Positions 1 to 6,246 of a stretch of DNA of 14,178 bases are shown piece after piece (position 1 is the stretch's first letter; each line of letters starts with the position of its first letter). The DNA comes from Thermoleophilia bacterium. GTDB lineage: Bacteria > Actinomycetota > Thermoleophilia > Gaiellales > Gaiellaceae. The notes beneath the pieces are model-generated. The model did not search any database and was not told the origin of the DNA. It saw only the letters and a list, made by a program, of their open reading frames with translations. The translations under genes were made by a program, and so were the position numbers. Location of the stretch: positions 1 to 14,178 of the forward strand of contig JADLFG010000038.1 in assembly GCA_020845695.1 (NCBI GenBank), in the 5' to 3' direction.

Positions 1-19
1 CTGCCCTGGCGGGATTCCA

Positions 20-42
20 GGACAGCACCGGGGACAGCACCG
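20..42. repeat. Short tandem direct repeat at left edge
   Basis: The 11-mer ggacagcaccg occurs at 20-30 and again at 32-42, a period of 12. It is preceded by a small inverted repeat, cctgg (5-9) against ccagg (17-21). A second short direct repeat, cattcccg, sits at 49-56 and 58-65. No coding sequence is visible in 1-119. Repeats of this kind often lie at the ends of transposon or REP-type elements, but with no element body in view the origin cannot be assigned. Confidence 0.4.
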
Positions 43-119
43 CACGAGCATTCCCGTCATTCCCGGCACGTCTGACCCATGGAGGAATGCGGGTTTGCGC
101 ATGCCTGTAGGGGTCGGGA

Positions 120-192
120 TGGGCGGTGCCGGGCTCGAACCAGCGACCTCCTGCGTGTAAGGCAGGCGCTCTCCCAGCTGAGCTAACCGCCC
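120..192 (-). tRNA. tRNA-Val (anticodon UAC)
   Basis: Read on the minus strand, the 73 nt fold as a full cloverleaf. The acceptor stem GGGCGGT pairs with ACCGCCC, the D stem GCTC pairs with GAGC, and the anticodon stem CCTGC/GCAGG encloses loop CTTACAC, giving anticodon TAC at the usual position after T33. The T arm is GCTGG-TTCGAGC-CCGGC and the discriminator is A. The 3' CCA is not encoded. Every stem is fully paired, so the gene should be functional. A -10-like TACAAT lies 7 nt upstream of the mature 5' end. The 746-818 region carries a decayed relative of this gene. Confidence 0.97.
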
Positions 193-198
193 CGGACA

Positions 199-204
199 AT
201 TGTA
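199..204 (-). promoter_or_regulatory. -10 box of the tRNA-Val gene
   Basis: TACAAT on the minus strand matches the -10 consensus at five of six positions and ends 7 nt before the tRNA 5' end, so transcription should start at or next to the mature 5' end. No good -35 is seen; that region is occupied by the hairpin at 206-225. The decayed tRNA copy has TACACT at exactly the same distance. Confidence 0.5.
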
Positions 205-205
205 G

Positions 206-225
206 GGGCGAGACTCGTCTCGCCC
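206..225. terminator. Strong hairpin between DUF488 gene and tRNA-Val
   Basis: GGGCGAGAC (206-214) and GTCTCGCCC (217-225) are perfect reverse complements separated by TC. In RNA this would be an 8-bp GC-rich stem closed by a CTCG tetraloop. It lies about 58 nt after the stop of the minus-strand DUF488 gene and directly before the tRNA-Val -10 box. There is no T tract. A terminator that separates the two transcripts is the simplest reading. Because it covers the -35 region of the tRNA promoter, a protein-binding palindrome is also possible. Confidence 0.5.
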
Positions 226-283
226 TTGCGTGCACGGACGGCGAGGCGTGCCTCGTCCGATACGGGACGCGGGGGCCGGCTGG

Positions 284-652
284 TCAGCGCGTCGCGCGCG
301 AGCGCGACGGCTCGCGCAAGAGCTCGGCGAGCACGACGGCGTCGTTGTGCTCGGTGTCGCGCGCCGCGTAGACGAGCGTCAGCGTGCCCCGCCGCGCGCG
401 GGCTCGCAGCTCGCGCACCTTGTCGGCGTGAGCTGCCAGCTCGACGCGGTAGCGGCGGCGGAACTCGTCGAAGCGGGCCGGGTCGTGCCCGAACCAGCGG
501 CGCAGCTCGGCGCTCGGGGCGAGCTCGCGTGCCCACTCGTCCAGTCGCGCCTCTTCCCGCCTCACCCCGCGCGGCCAGAGCCGGTCGATCAGCACCCGAT
601 ACCCGTCGGCCGCGTCGGCCGGCTCGTAGGCGCGCTTCAACCGCACGGCCAT
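284..652 (-). CDS. DUF488 (YeaO-like) family protein
   Basis: A 122-residue protein recognised by the DUF488 signature: RVLIDRLWPRG near residues 19-29, then LDEWARELAPSAELRRWFGHDP, a region of the form F-x3-Y-x3-L, and TLTLVYAARDTEHNDAVVL near the C-terminus. The family's biochemical role is not established; members are small cytosolic proteins with a conserved Arg/Trp-rich pocket. I chose the ATG at 652 because the recognisable family sequence (MAVRLKRAYEP) starts there and GGAGGGAGG lies about 9 nt upstream. An in-frame extension to 748 would run into the tRNA relic and has no family similarity. The length is normal for the family. It stands alone between tRNA loci, with the hairpin at 206-225 downstream. 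Confidence 0.88.
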   Translation of the reverse strand: MAVRLKRAYEPADAADGYRVLIDRLWPRGVRREEARLDEWARELAPSAELRRWFGHDPARFDEFRRRYRVELAAHADKVRELRARARRGTLTLVYAARDTEHNDAVVLAELLREPSRSRATR

Positions 653-747
653 TGCGCGAGGCCTCCCTCCGCGGGCCGGCGACCGCACGGGGCCCCCTCG
701 CCCGAGCGCGGGCCGCGGTCCGATTGCAGCGCTCCTGTCATCTCCCA

Positions 748-818
748 TGGCCGGTCTCGGATCGAGCGGCGACCGCCTGCGCGTGGGGCAGACGCTCTCC
801 CGGCTCGGCTGACCGCCT
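748..818 (-). pseudogene. Decayed tRNA-Val (CAC) gene
   Basis: The minus strand from 818 aligns with the tRNA-Val at 192-120: 34 of the first 43 bases match, including GGAGAGCG and the GCAGG side of the anticodon stem, and similarity resumes in the 3' part if two single-base deletions in the T arm are allowed. The anticodon would be CAC, also valine. Damage: U33 is C, the D stem is GCCG/GAGC with two mismatches, the T arm is 15 instead of 17 nt and does not pair canonically, and the acceptor keeps 5 of 7 pairs (AGGCGGT with ACCGGCC). A -10-like TACACT remains at 825-830, at the same 7-nt distance as in the intact gene. It is best read as a non-functional duplicate. Confidence 0.72.
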
Positions 819-824
819 CACAGC

Positions 825-830
825 AGTGTA
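825..830 (-). promoter_or_regulatory. Retained -10 box of the tRNA-Val relic
   Basis: TACACT on the minus strand ends 7 nt before the relic's 5' end, copying the arrangement at the intact tRNA-Val (TACAAT at 199-204). This suggests the duplication included the promoter and that the relic may still be transcribed. Confidence 0.4.
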
Positions 831-863
831 GGGCGCCGCCGCTGCGATACCGTTGGGGCGTCC

Positions 864-937
864 GCCCCCATCGTCTAGTGGCCCAGGACACCGGCCTTTC
901 AAGCCGGAGATCGCGGGTTCGAATCCCGCTGGGGGTA
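864..937 (+). tRNA. tRNA-Glu (anticodon UUC)
   Basis: A 74-nt cloverleaf. The acceptor GCCCCCA pairs with TGGGGGT (including a G-U end pair), the D arm GTCTAGTGGCCCAGGAC is the classic Glu form, and the anticodon stem CCGGC/GCCGG encloses loop CTTTCAA with anticodon TTC at 898-900. The T arm is GCGGG-TTCGAAT-CCCGC and the discriminator is A. CCA is not encoded. A weak -10-like GATACC lies at 846-851. The minus-strand gene that ends at 899 runs into the 3' half of this tRNA. Confidence 0.97.
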
Positions 938-1522
938 CTGCCGCCGCCCGGGCTCGCCGCGCGCGACGGCGATCCCGGCTCGCCAGCCGGGGGCGCGGCC
1001 GCCGGTCGGCTGGCGGATCGCGGCGGCGTCGAGGCCGCTGCTCGCGACGAGCCAGGAGACGAGCGAGTTCGAGTTCCACATCTCGCCGGCGCCGAGCTCG
1101 TCGCGGCCCCAGACCGGGGTCGGCACGAGGGGAACGAGCTCGAGCAGGCGGCGCGCGCTCGCTGGGTCGGCGGCGAGGGGCCGGGGGCTCTCGACCGCCT
1201 CCGCGGCGTCGAGGATCACCCCGTCCAGCCAGCGGCGGACCTCGTAGCGGAAGACGCGGAGCCGGCCGGCGGCACGGAGGCCAACCGGCCCCTCGGCGAC
1301 GACGCCGCGGTCAGGGCCGCCGGCCGGCCAGGCCGGGGTCATCTCGATCACGTAGCGGCCCTCCGGAACCCGCACCTCGAGCGCCGAGTGGTAGAGGTCG
1401 CGGCGCTCCCGGCGCTCGAGCAGCGCCACCGCCGCCTCGAAGGCCCGTCCGTTCGCCCGCACCGAGTGGCCGCCCGCACCGAGTGGCAGCCAGTAGAGGT
1501 CGATCCGGGCGGGCTCGCTCAC
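899..1522 (-). CDS. Unrecognised protein, possible permuted papain-like fold
   Basis: A 207-residue cytosolic protein, last gene of the six-gene operon. Its GTG start overlaps the stop of the upstream gene in a 4-nt GTGA, indicating translational coupling. I do not recognise a named family. Visible elements are a His in LYHSALEV (about 45), a beta-rich stretch RYVIEMTPAWP (57-66), FRYEVRRWLDGVI (91-103) and MWNSNSLVSWLVASSG (148-163). A His followed much later by an N-x-N-S motif at a helix start resembles permuted papain-like (PPPDE/NlpC-type) folds. The usual Cys would then be Ser151, so the protein may be a non-catalytic relative or a Ser variant. This is inference. The last 12 residues (YPQRDSNPRSPA) are encoded by the antisense strand of tRNA-Glu and are probably not part of the ancestral protein, which likely ended soon after WRAGIAVARG. 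Confidence 0.75.
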   Translation of the reverse strand: MSEPARIDLYWLPLGAGGHSVRANGRAFEAAVALLERRERRDLYHSALEVRVPEGRYVIEMTPAWPAGGPDRGVVAEGPVGLRAAGRLRVFRYEVRRWLDGVILDAAEAVESPRPLAADPASARRLLELVPLVPTPVWGRDELGAGEMWNSNSLVSWLVASSGLDAAAIRQPTGGRAPGWRAGIAVARGEPGRRQYPQRDSNPRSPA

Positions 1523-1944
1523 GGCCCCGGCGTCGGGCGGTAGATCGGGCCCCGCTCGTAGACCCGCTCGAGCAGGCCCTCCTCGACGTAGGCGGGCAGG
1601 CCGGCAGCGGGAAGCGGGCTCGCCACCTGGCCCGGGTAGCCGAGGCGCCGCCGCACCTCCGGATGGAGGTAGTAGCCGCCGACGATCGCGACGACGAGCG
1701 CGTCATACGCGTCGGGATCGGCGACGCGTAGCGCCTCGACGAACCCCACCGGGCCGGCCTCCGGCCCCGGCGCCTCGAGCGCCCGGCGCAAGGCCGGTGC
1801 GAGGTCGGGGCGGGAGGCGAGCACGAGCTCGAGCTGGCCGGCGGCGACGTCGACCTCGCTCGGCGCGGGCATCGTCTCCGTCCCCGGAATCAGGCCGTCC
1901 GCGAGCAGCGCGAGCCGCTCGCGCAGGGGCGGGGCGATCGTCAC
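1519..1944 (-). CDS. Gluconate 2-dehydrogenase subunit 3-like protein (GMC partner)
   Basis: A 141-residue protein resembling the small subunit 3 of gluconate 2-dehydrogenase-type enzymes, which bind GMC flavoprotein subunits. Family-like segments are RLALLADGLIPGTETMPAPSEV near the N-terminus, corresponding to the 'aD.iiP..d..PgA...gv' pattern of the family, and FVEALRVADPDAYDALVVAIVGGYYLHPEVRRRLGYPG in the second half. Family members often have a Tat signal; this one has none, implying a cytoplasmic enzyme. The GTG start overlaps the GMC stop in a 4-nt GTGA, and its own stop overlaps the next start in the same way. The adjacent GMC gene supports the assignment more than sequence motifs do. 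No cytochrome c gene is present in the operon, so the electron acceptor is unknown. Confidence 0.72.
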   Translation of the reverse strand: MTIAPPLRERLALLADGLIPGTETMPAPSEVDVAAGQLELVLASRPDLAPALRRALEAPGPEAGPVGFVEALRVADPDAYDALVVAIVGGYYLHPEVRRRLGYPGQVASPLPAAGLPAYVEEGLLERVYERGPIYRPTPGP

Positions 1945-3554
1945 GCCGGCACCCGTTGCCCACGGCGGCGCTCGACGAGCCCGTCGGCGAGCCGCAGCGC
2001 GAGCGCCGTGATCGTGGCCGTCGGGTTGACGCCGCCGGCGGTCACGAACACGCTGCCGTCGGCGACGTAGAGGTTGTCGAGCTCGTGCGCTCGCCCCCAC
2101 GGGTCGACGACCGAGCTCGCCGGGTCGGCGCCCATCCGCGCCGTGCCGAGCAGGTGCCAGCCGGCGGCGCGCATCGGGCTCAGCACGTCGACCGCGGTCG
2201 CGCCCGCCTCGAGCATCGACTCGCGGGCCCGCTCGACGTGGAAGTCGAGCAGCCGGCGGGAGTTCTCGGAGATCGTGTAGCTGACGCGCGGCGCCGGCAG
2301 CCCGGAGGAGTCGGCGAGCGCCGGGTCGAGCTCGACCCGGTTTCGCTCCTCCGGCAGGTCCTCGGCGAAGATGCCCCAGGTCAGGCAGTGGCCGAACCGC
2401 TCGCGCACGCTCGTGTGGTGATCGGCGCCCCACACGGCCGAGCCCGCGCGGGCCGGCAGCGCGGCGTTCAGCGGCCCGCCCGAGGACGGCGCGAGGCTCC
2501 ACTTCGCGCCGCGCACGAAGCCCCTGCGCTCGTCCGTCTCGTAGAACTGGAGGCAGTGGATCCGCGAGCCGACGTTGCCGCGCCACGTCTCGAGCGGGCG
2601 CTCGAACCGGCCCGTGACGACGGCGAACGGGTGCATCATCAGCCGCCGCCCGACGAGACCGCTGCCGTTCGCGAGCCCGTCCGGAGCGGCGGCGTCCGCC
2701 GAGAGCAGAAGCAGCCTGGCCGTGCCGACCGCGTTCGCGGCCAGGACGACCACGTCGGCCTCGGCGACGTGCTCGCGCCCCTCGGCGTCGACGTACTCGG
2801 CCCCGCGCAGGAGCCGCCCGCCGGCCCGGACGAGCCGGGTCACGCGCGCGCCCGTCACGACCCGCGCGCCCAGCTCGACCGCCCGCGGCCAGTGGGTGAC
2901 GTCGGTCGAGGCCTTCGCGCCCTCCGGGCAGCCCTGCATGCAGGTGCCCCACCGCGCGCACGGATGGCGGCCGCGGTGGGGGGCGGAGAGGATCGCGCTC
3001 GGAGCGGGCCACCAGTGCCAGCCGAGCCGGTCGTGGGCACGGGCGAGCTCGATCACGCCGTCGCCGAGCGGGAGCGGCGGCAGCGGCAGCTCGGGCCCCT
3101 CCGGGTAGGCGGGATCGCCCGCCAGCCCCGCCACCCCGATCTCCCGCGCCACCCGGTCGTAGTGGGGCTCGAGCTCCTCGTAACTGAGCGGCCAGTCGTC
3201 GGCGACCCCGTCGAGCGAGCGGACGCGGAAGTCGGACGGCGTCAGGCGCGGCCAGTCGCCGGCGTAGAGGACCATCGAGCCGCCGACGCCGTTCCACATC
3301 AGCGGCACGATCTCGGAACCCTCGGCATTGACCGGGTAGTCGGCCGGGCGGCCGCGGACGTTCGGATCGGCCGACCACTGCTTCAGGAGCTGGAGCTCCC
3401 AGTCGGGCTTCGGCCCCGGGTAGTCCTCACGCGCCGGCCAGCCGCCCTGCTCGAGGCAGAGAACCCGGAAGCCCGCCTCGGCGAGGCGCAAGCCCACCAC
3501 GCCGCCGCCGGCGCCGGCGCCGACGACGAGCACGTCGGCGCGCCCGCCGCTCAC
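1941..3554 (-). CDS. GMC-family FAD-dependent oxidoreductase
   Basis: A 537-residue flavoprotein of the GMC family, in the branch near gluconate 2-dehydrogenase and glucoside 3-dehydrogenase large subunits. Residues 6-37 form the Rossmann FAD-binding unit (DVLVVGAGAGGG...VLCLEQGG). VGGSMVLYAGDWPRL (90-104) matches the second FAD motif, CMQGCPEGAKAS (205-216) is the typical Cys-rich loop, and the C-terminal signature has HLLGTARMG (467-475), LYVADGSVF (495-503) and GVNPTATI (508-515). His467 and Asn510 are the expected catalytic pair. It should oxidise an alcohol or sugar hydroxyl, reducing FAD. The GTG start at 3554 overlaps the upstream stop by 4 nt and places the FAD motif at the N-terminus as expected. 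There is no signal peptide. Substrate unknown; an amine or gamma-glutamyl-amine role is only suggested by the neighbours. Confidence 0.92.
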   Translation of the reverse strand: MSGGRADVLVVGAGAGGGVVGLRLAEAGFRVLCLEQGGWPAREDYPGPKPDWELQLLKQWSADPNVRGRPADYPVNAEGSEIVPLMWNGVGGSMVLYAGDWPRLTPSDFRVRSLDGVADDWPLSYEELEPHYDRVAREIGVAGLAGDPAYPEGPELPLPPLPLGDGVIELARAHDRLGWHWWPAPSAILSAPHRGRHPCARWGTCMQGCPEGAKASTDVTHWPRAVELGARVVTGARVTRLVRAGGRLLRGAEYVDAEGREHVAEADVVVLAANAVGTARLLLLSADAAAPDGLANGSGLVGRRLMMHPFAVVTGRFERPLETWRGNVGSRIHCLQFYETDERRGFVRGAKWSLAPSSGGPLNAALPARAGSAVWGADHHTSVRERFGHCLTWGIFAEDLPEERNRVELDPALADSSGLPAPRVSYTISENSRRLLDFHVERARESMLEAGATAVDVLSPMRAAGWHLLGTARMGADPASSVVDPWGRAHELDNLYVADGSVFVTAGGVNPTATITALALRLADGLVERRRGQRVPA

Positions 3555-4231
3555 GGCTCCGCCGCCCGGACGAAGGCCTCGAACAGTCGCAGCGACGCGG
3601 AGTCGTCGAGCAGCTCCGCGTGCCACTGAACGCCGATCGCCCACCAGTCGCTCTCGTGCTCGAGCGCCTCGATGACCTCGCCCGCACGGGCCGTCACCCG
3701 CACGCCCTCGCCGAGCCTCCCCGCGGCCCAGACGTGGAACGAGTTCACGTCGAGCCGGGTCGCCCCGGCCGCGGCCGCCAGGCGCGTTCCGGGCTCCACC
3801 TCGACCTCGTGGGTCGCCAGCGCGAGCTCGGCCTCCTGGCGATGGCCCTCGACCCGGACGAGCGTGCCGCCGAGCGCGACGTTCAGGAGCTGGCAGCCGC
3901 GGCAAACCGCGAGCACCGGCAGGCCCAGTGCGCGTGCGCCGAGGGCGAGCTGCGTCTCGAACTCGTCGCGGCGAGGATCGACGCCCGCGGCCTCCGCGGC
4001 GAGCCCGAAGCGCTCGGGCGCGATGTCACCGCCGCCGATCAGGAGCACGCCATCGGCGAGCGCGAGCACGCCGTCGACGTCGCGCGTCCCGGCCCAGGCA
4101 ACGAGCGGCTGGGCGCCCGCGGCCGCGAGCGGCGCGAAAACGCGCTCGTAGACGATCGACGCGTGCAGCCGGCCGAGCGGGGTCTCGAGCTCGCGCGCGT
4201 GCGGGGCGATCAGGATCCGGGGCCTCGTCAC
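3551..4231 (-). CDS. Class I glutamine amidotransferase-like gamma-glutamyl hydrolase (PuuD-like, peptidase C26)
   Basis: A 226-residue cytosolic protein of the C26 family, which cleaves gamma-glutamyl amides such as gamma-glutamyl-GABA. Visible motifs are GVLLIGGGDIAPERFG (61-76), the nucleophile elbow LAVCRGCQLLNVALGG (107-122) with Cys110, and GVQWHAE (200-206) giving His204 and Glu206 of the triad. The family's usual HH pair in the VNSxHHQ segment reads VNSFHVWA here, so one His is missing, which may reflect an altered substrate. The GTG start at 4231 is chosen because TRPRILIAP begins the first beta strand; it lies 16 nt after the ligase stop. The stop overlaps the GMC start (GTGA). Pairing with the adjacent glutamine-synthetase-like ligase suggests a make-and-break cycle of a gamma-glutamyl intermediate. 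Confidence 0.9.
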   Translation of the reverse strand: MTRPRILIAPHARELETPLGRLHASIVYERVFAPLAAAGAQPLVAWAGTRDVDGVLALADGVLLIGGGDIAPERFGLAAEAAGVDPRRDEFETQLALGARALGLPVLAVCRGCQLLNVALGGTLVRVEGHRQEAELALATHEVEVEPGTRLAAAAGATRLDVNSFHVWAAGRLGEGVRVTARAGEVIEALEHESDWWAIGVQWHAELLDDSASLRLFEAFVRAAEP

Positions 4232-4247
4232 CGCGGGTCCGCCGGCG

Positions 4248-5600
4248 TCACGAGAGGCGCAGGAACTGCTCGCGCTCCCAGTCTGTGACCTCGCCGTGCC
4301 AGGCCGCCGTCCCGTACGAGGGCACCGCGGCGCGGGCCTTCGCGATCTCGTGGCGCTTGAGCGCGAGGAAGGCCTTCGTGAACTCGGGGTGGAACGCGGC
4401 CGCGAGCGACTCGTCGGCCTCGAAGCGCTCGAGCGCCTCCTCGAGCGTCGCCGGCAGCAGCGGCAGGTCATCGAGCTCGTAGGCGTTCTCGGCGAGCGGC
4501 GGCGGCGGCTCCAGCTCGCGGTCGATCCCGTCGAGCATCGCGACCAGCATCCCGGCGAACGCGAGGTAGGGGTTCGAGGCGGCGCAGCCGAGCCGGTTCT
4601 CGACGTGCGTGTGCTCGCCCCGGCCCGCCTTGACGCGCACCGCGACCGAGCGGTTCTCGAACCCCCAGGTGACGCTCGCCGGAGCGTACGTGTTCCTGCG
4701 GAAACGCTTCGCGCAGTTGACGGTCGGGCCGAGCAGCGCGCTCAGGGCGGGCGCGTGCGCGAGCAGGCCGCCGATCGCGAAGCGAAACTCGGGCGTCAGC
4801 TCGCCCCGGCCCGGGTCCCAGAAGATGTTGCGGCCGCCCTCGAACAGGCTCAGGTGCAGGTGGCTGCTCGAGCCGCTCGCGTCGGCGAACGGCTTCGACA
4901 TGAACGTGGCGAGGAGGCCGTGCCCGGCCGCGAGCTCCTTCGCGTACGTCTTGTAGGTGAAGTTGTCGTCGCCGACGGCGAGGCCCTCGACCGGGCTGAA
5001 CGTGAGCTCGTACTGGGTCGGGCCCCACTCCTGGTTCAAGGTCCGCGGCCTCAGCCCGAGCGCGGCGGTCGCCCGCACGAGCTCCTGGAGCACGGGCAGG
5101 CGCTGGTTTGTCAAGGTCGTCGTGATGTCGGTGCCGCCGAAGGGCGGGCGCAGCGTCTCGGCATCGAGCAGATAGAGCTCGTACTCGGCCTGCATGCGCG
5201 CCGTGAAGCCCCGGGCCGCGGCCGCCTCGACCTGGTGGCGCAGCACCCGGCGCGGGCTCGCCTCGACCGGCCGTCCGTCGGCGTACTCCGTATCGCAGAC
5301 GACGCGCGCCTGCCCGGGGGCGTGCGGCAGCACCCGGAACGTGGCCAGGTCGGGCCGCAGGACGAGATCCTCGAAGGTCAGGTCGGCGCCGAAGCCGGTG
5401 CCGGTCGCGACCCAGCACTCGTGATCCCAGCAGTAGATGTCGCAGACGAGCGAGAGCCCTTCGTCGGCGAACGACCAGAAGTGGTCGGCGGTGACGGTCT
5501 TGCCGCGGGAGATCCCGTTCAGGTCGGGCGTCTCGAAGCGGACGAGCTCGATCCGCTGCTCGGCGAGCAGGCGCTCGATCCGCTCCCGCTCGGCGCTCAT
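4248..5600 (-). CDS. Glutamine synthetase family ligase (gamma-glutamyl-amine synthetase-like)
   Basis: A 450-residue glutamine-synthetase-fold enzyme expected to form a gamma-glutamyl-phosphate and ligate glutamate to ammonia or, more likely in this context, an amine. Metal and substrate residues are visible: AEYE (Glu139, Glu141), NQEWGPTQYE (Glu191, Glu198), SGSSSHLHLSL (242-252, His247/His249), the arginine of ENRSVAVRV (Arg317) and VENRLGCAASNPYLAFAG (333-350). The N-terminal DLNGISRGKTV is typical of PuuA/GlnA3-like paralogues, and the NLYD adenylylation site of housekeeping GlnA is not evident (the region reads NAYELDDLP). The ATG overlaps the upstream stop as ATGA. Being followed by a PuuD-like hydrolase argues for amine catabolism over nitrogen assimilation. 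The exact amine cannot be read from the sequence. Confidence 0.93.
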   Translation of the reverse strand: MSAERERIERLLAEQRIELVRFETPDLNGISRGKTVTADHFWSFADEGLSLVCDIYCWDHECWVATGTGFGADLTFEDLVLRPDLATFRVLPHAPGQARVVCDTEYADGRPVEASPRRVLRHQVEAAAARGFTARMQAEYELYLLDAETLRPPFGGTDITTTLTNQRLPVLQELVRATAALGLRPRTLNQEWGPTQYELTFSPVEGLAVGDDNFTYKTYAKELAAGHGLLATFMSKPFADASGSSSHLHLSLFEGGRNIFWDPGRGELTPEFRFAIGGLLAHAPALSALLGPTVNCAKRFRRNTYAPASVTWGFENRSVAVRVKAGRGEHTHVENRLGCAASNPYLAFAGMLVAMLDGIDRELEPPPPLAENAYELDDLPLLPATLEEALERFEADESLAAAFHPEFTKAFLALKRHEIAKARAAVPSYGTAAWHGEVTDWEREQFLRLS

Positions 5601-6238
5601 GCCGCGAGCCAGCGAAGGACGGTGTCCGTGTCCGCGACCCAGCCGAACTTGAGCGCGAAGTTCTTCAGCGTCGCAGCGTGCAGGTCCGGCGCGAAGGAGG
5701 AGACGGCGTCGGCGACAACGGTGGTGCGGTAGCCGTGGTGGAAGGCCTCCCGGGCGGTCTCCTCGACACAGATCTGGGTCACGGTGCCGGTGACGACGAG
5801 CGAGCGCACGCCGAGCGAGCGCAGCCGCCCGTCGAGGTCGGTGCCGTGGAAGGAGCCGTAGCCGAGCTTGTCGACGACGAGCTCGCCCGGTCCGGGCGGC
5901 AGCTCGTCGACGATCGCCGCGCCCTCGAGCGGCTCGTCGCGGTCGGCGAAACGCCGCCGGTGGCCGGGCCAGCAGGCGCGTTCGCCCGGGTGACACTGGG
6001 GCGACCAGAGCCAGAGCAGGTTGTCCTGCTCCTCCGAGAGGAAGCGCGTGAAGACGACGGGAAGACGACGGGCCCGGAACGCCTCGACGAGCCGTCGCTG
6101 CGCGGGGATCGTCGCGCGGGCGTCGGGGACCTCGAGCGGCGCCCCCTCGCGCACGAAGTCGTTCTGCATGTCGACGACGAGGAGCGCCGGACGCTCGACC
6201 CGCTCCGTCGGTGGCAGCTCGGACGCGATCAGGGGCAT
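5597..6238 (-). CDS. Isochorismatase-like cysteine hydrolase
   Basis: A 213-residue cytosolic hydrolase of the isochorismatase superfamily. The catalytic triad is visible: Asp23 in [10 protein letters not shown], Lys124 in [10 protein letters not shown], and Cys157 in [35 protein letters not shown] (77-92) is the family's substrate-side loop. Members with Cys are usually amidases (ureidoacrylate, nicotinamide, N-carbamoyl-amine or biuret hydrolases); the substrate is not deducible here. It is the first gene of the minus-strand operon. No ribosome binding site precedes the ATG, and a -10-like TACGAT (6247-6252) places the transcript start about at the ATG, so the message may be leaderless. Its stop overlaps the ligase start (ATGA). 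Confidence 0.93.
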   Translation of the reverse strand: MPLIASELPPTERVERPALLVVDMQNDFVREGAPLEVPDARATIPAQRRLVEAFRARRLPVVFTRFLSEEQDNLLWLWSPQCHPGERACWPGHRRRFADRDEPLEGAAIVDELPPGPGELVVDKLGYGSFHGTDLDGRLRSLGVRSLVVTGTVTQICVEETAREAFHHGYRTTVVADAVSSFAPDLHAATLKNFALKFGWVADTDTVLRWLAA

Positions 6239-6246
6239 CGGCCCGG

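Noticed and set aside
271..280. A3-loop change in acetyl-CoA synthetase (residues 271-280, TSGSTAKPKG) as inactivating
   Set aside because: Ala at this position is, as far as I recall, seen in actinobacterial acetyl-CoA synthetases, and all other motifs including Lys617 are intact, so the enzyme is judged functional. The coordinates given here are residue numbers in the protein.
230..1543. 437-codon plus-strand open frame spanning two tRNA loci
   Set aside because: It runs across the tRNA-Val relic and tRNA-Glu and is antisense to DUF488 and the operon's last gene; a real protein is very unlikely.
1797..3629. Long plus-strand open frame of 610 codons opposite the GMC and subunit-3 genes
   Set aside because: Composition is Arg/Ala/Pro-rich with no recognisable domain; it is the antisense shadow of clearly conserved minus-strand genes, as expected at this GC content.
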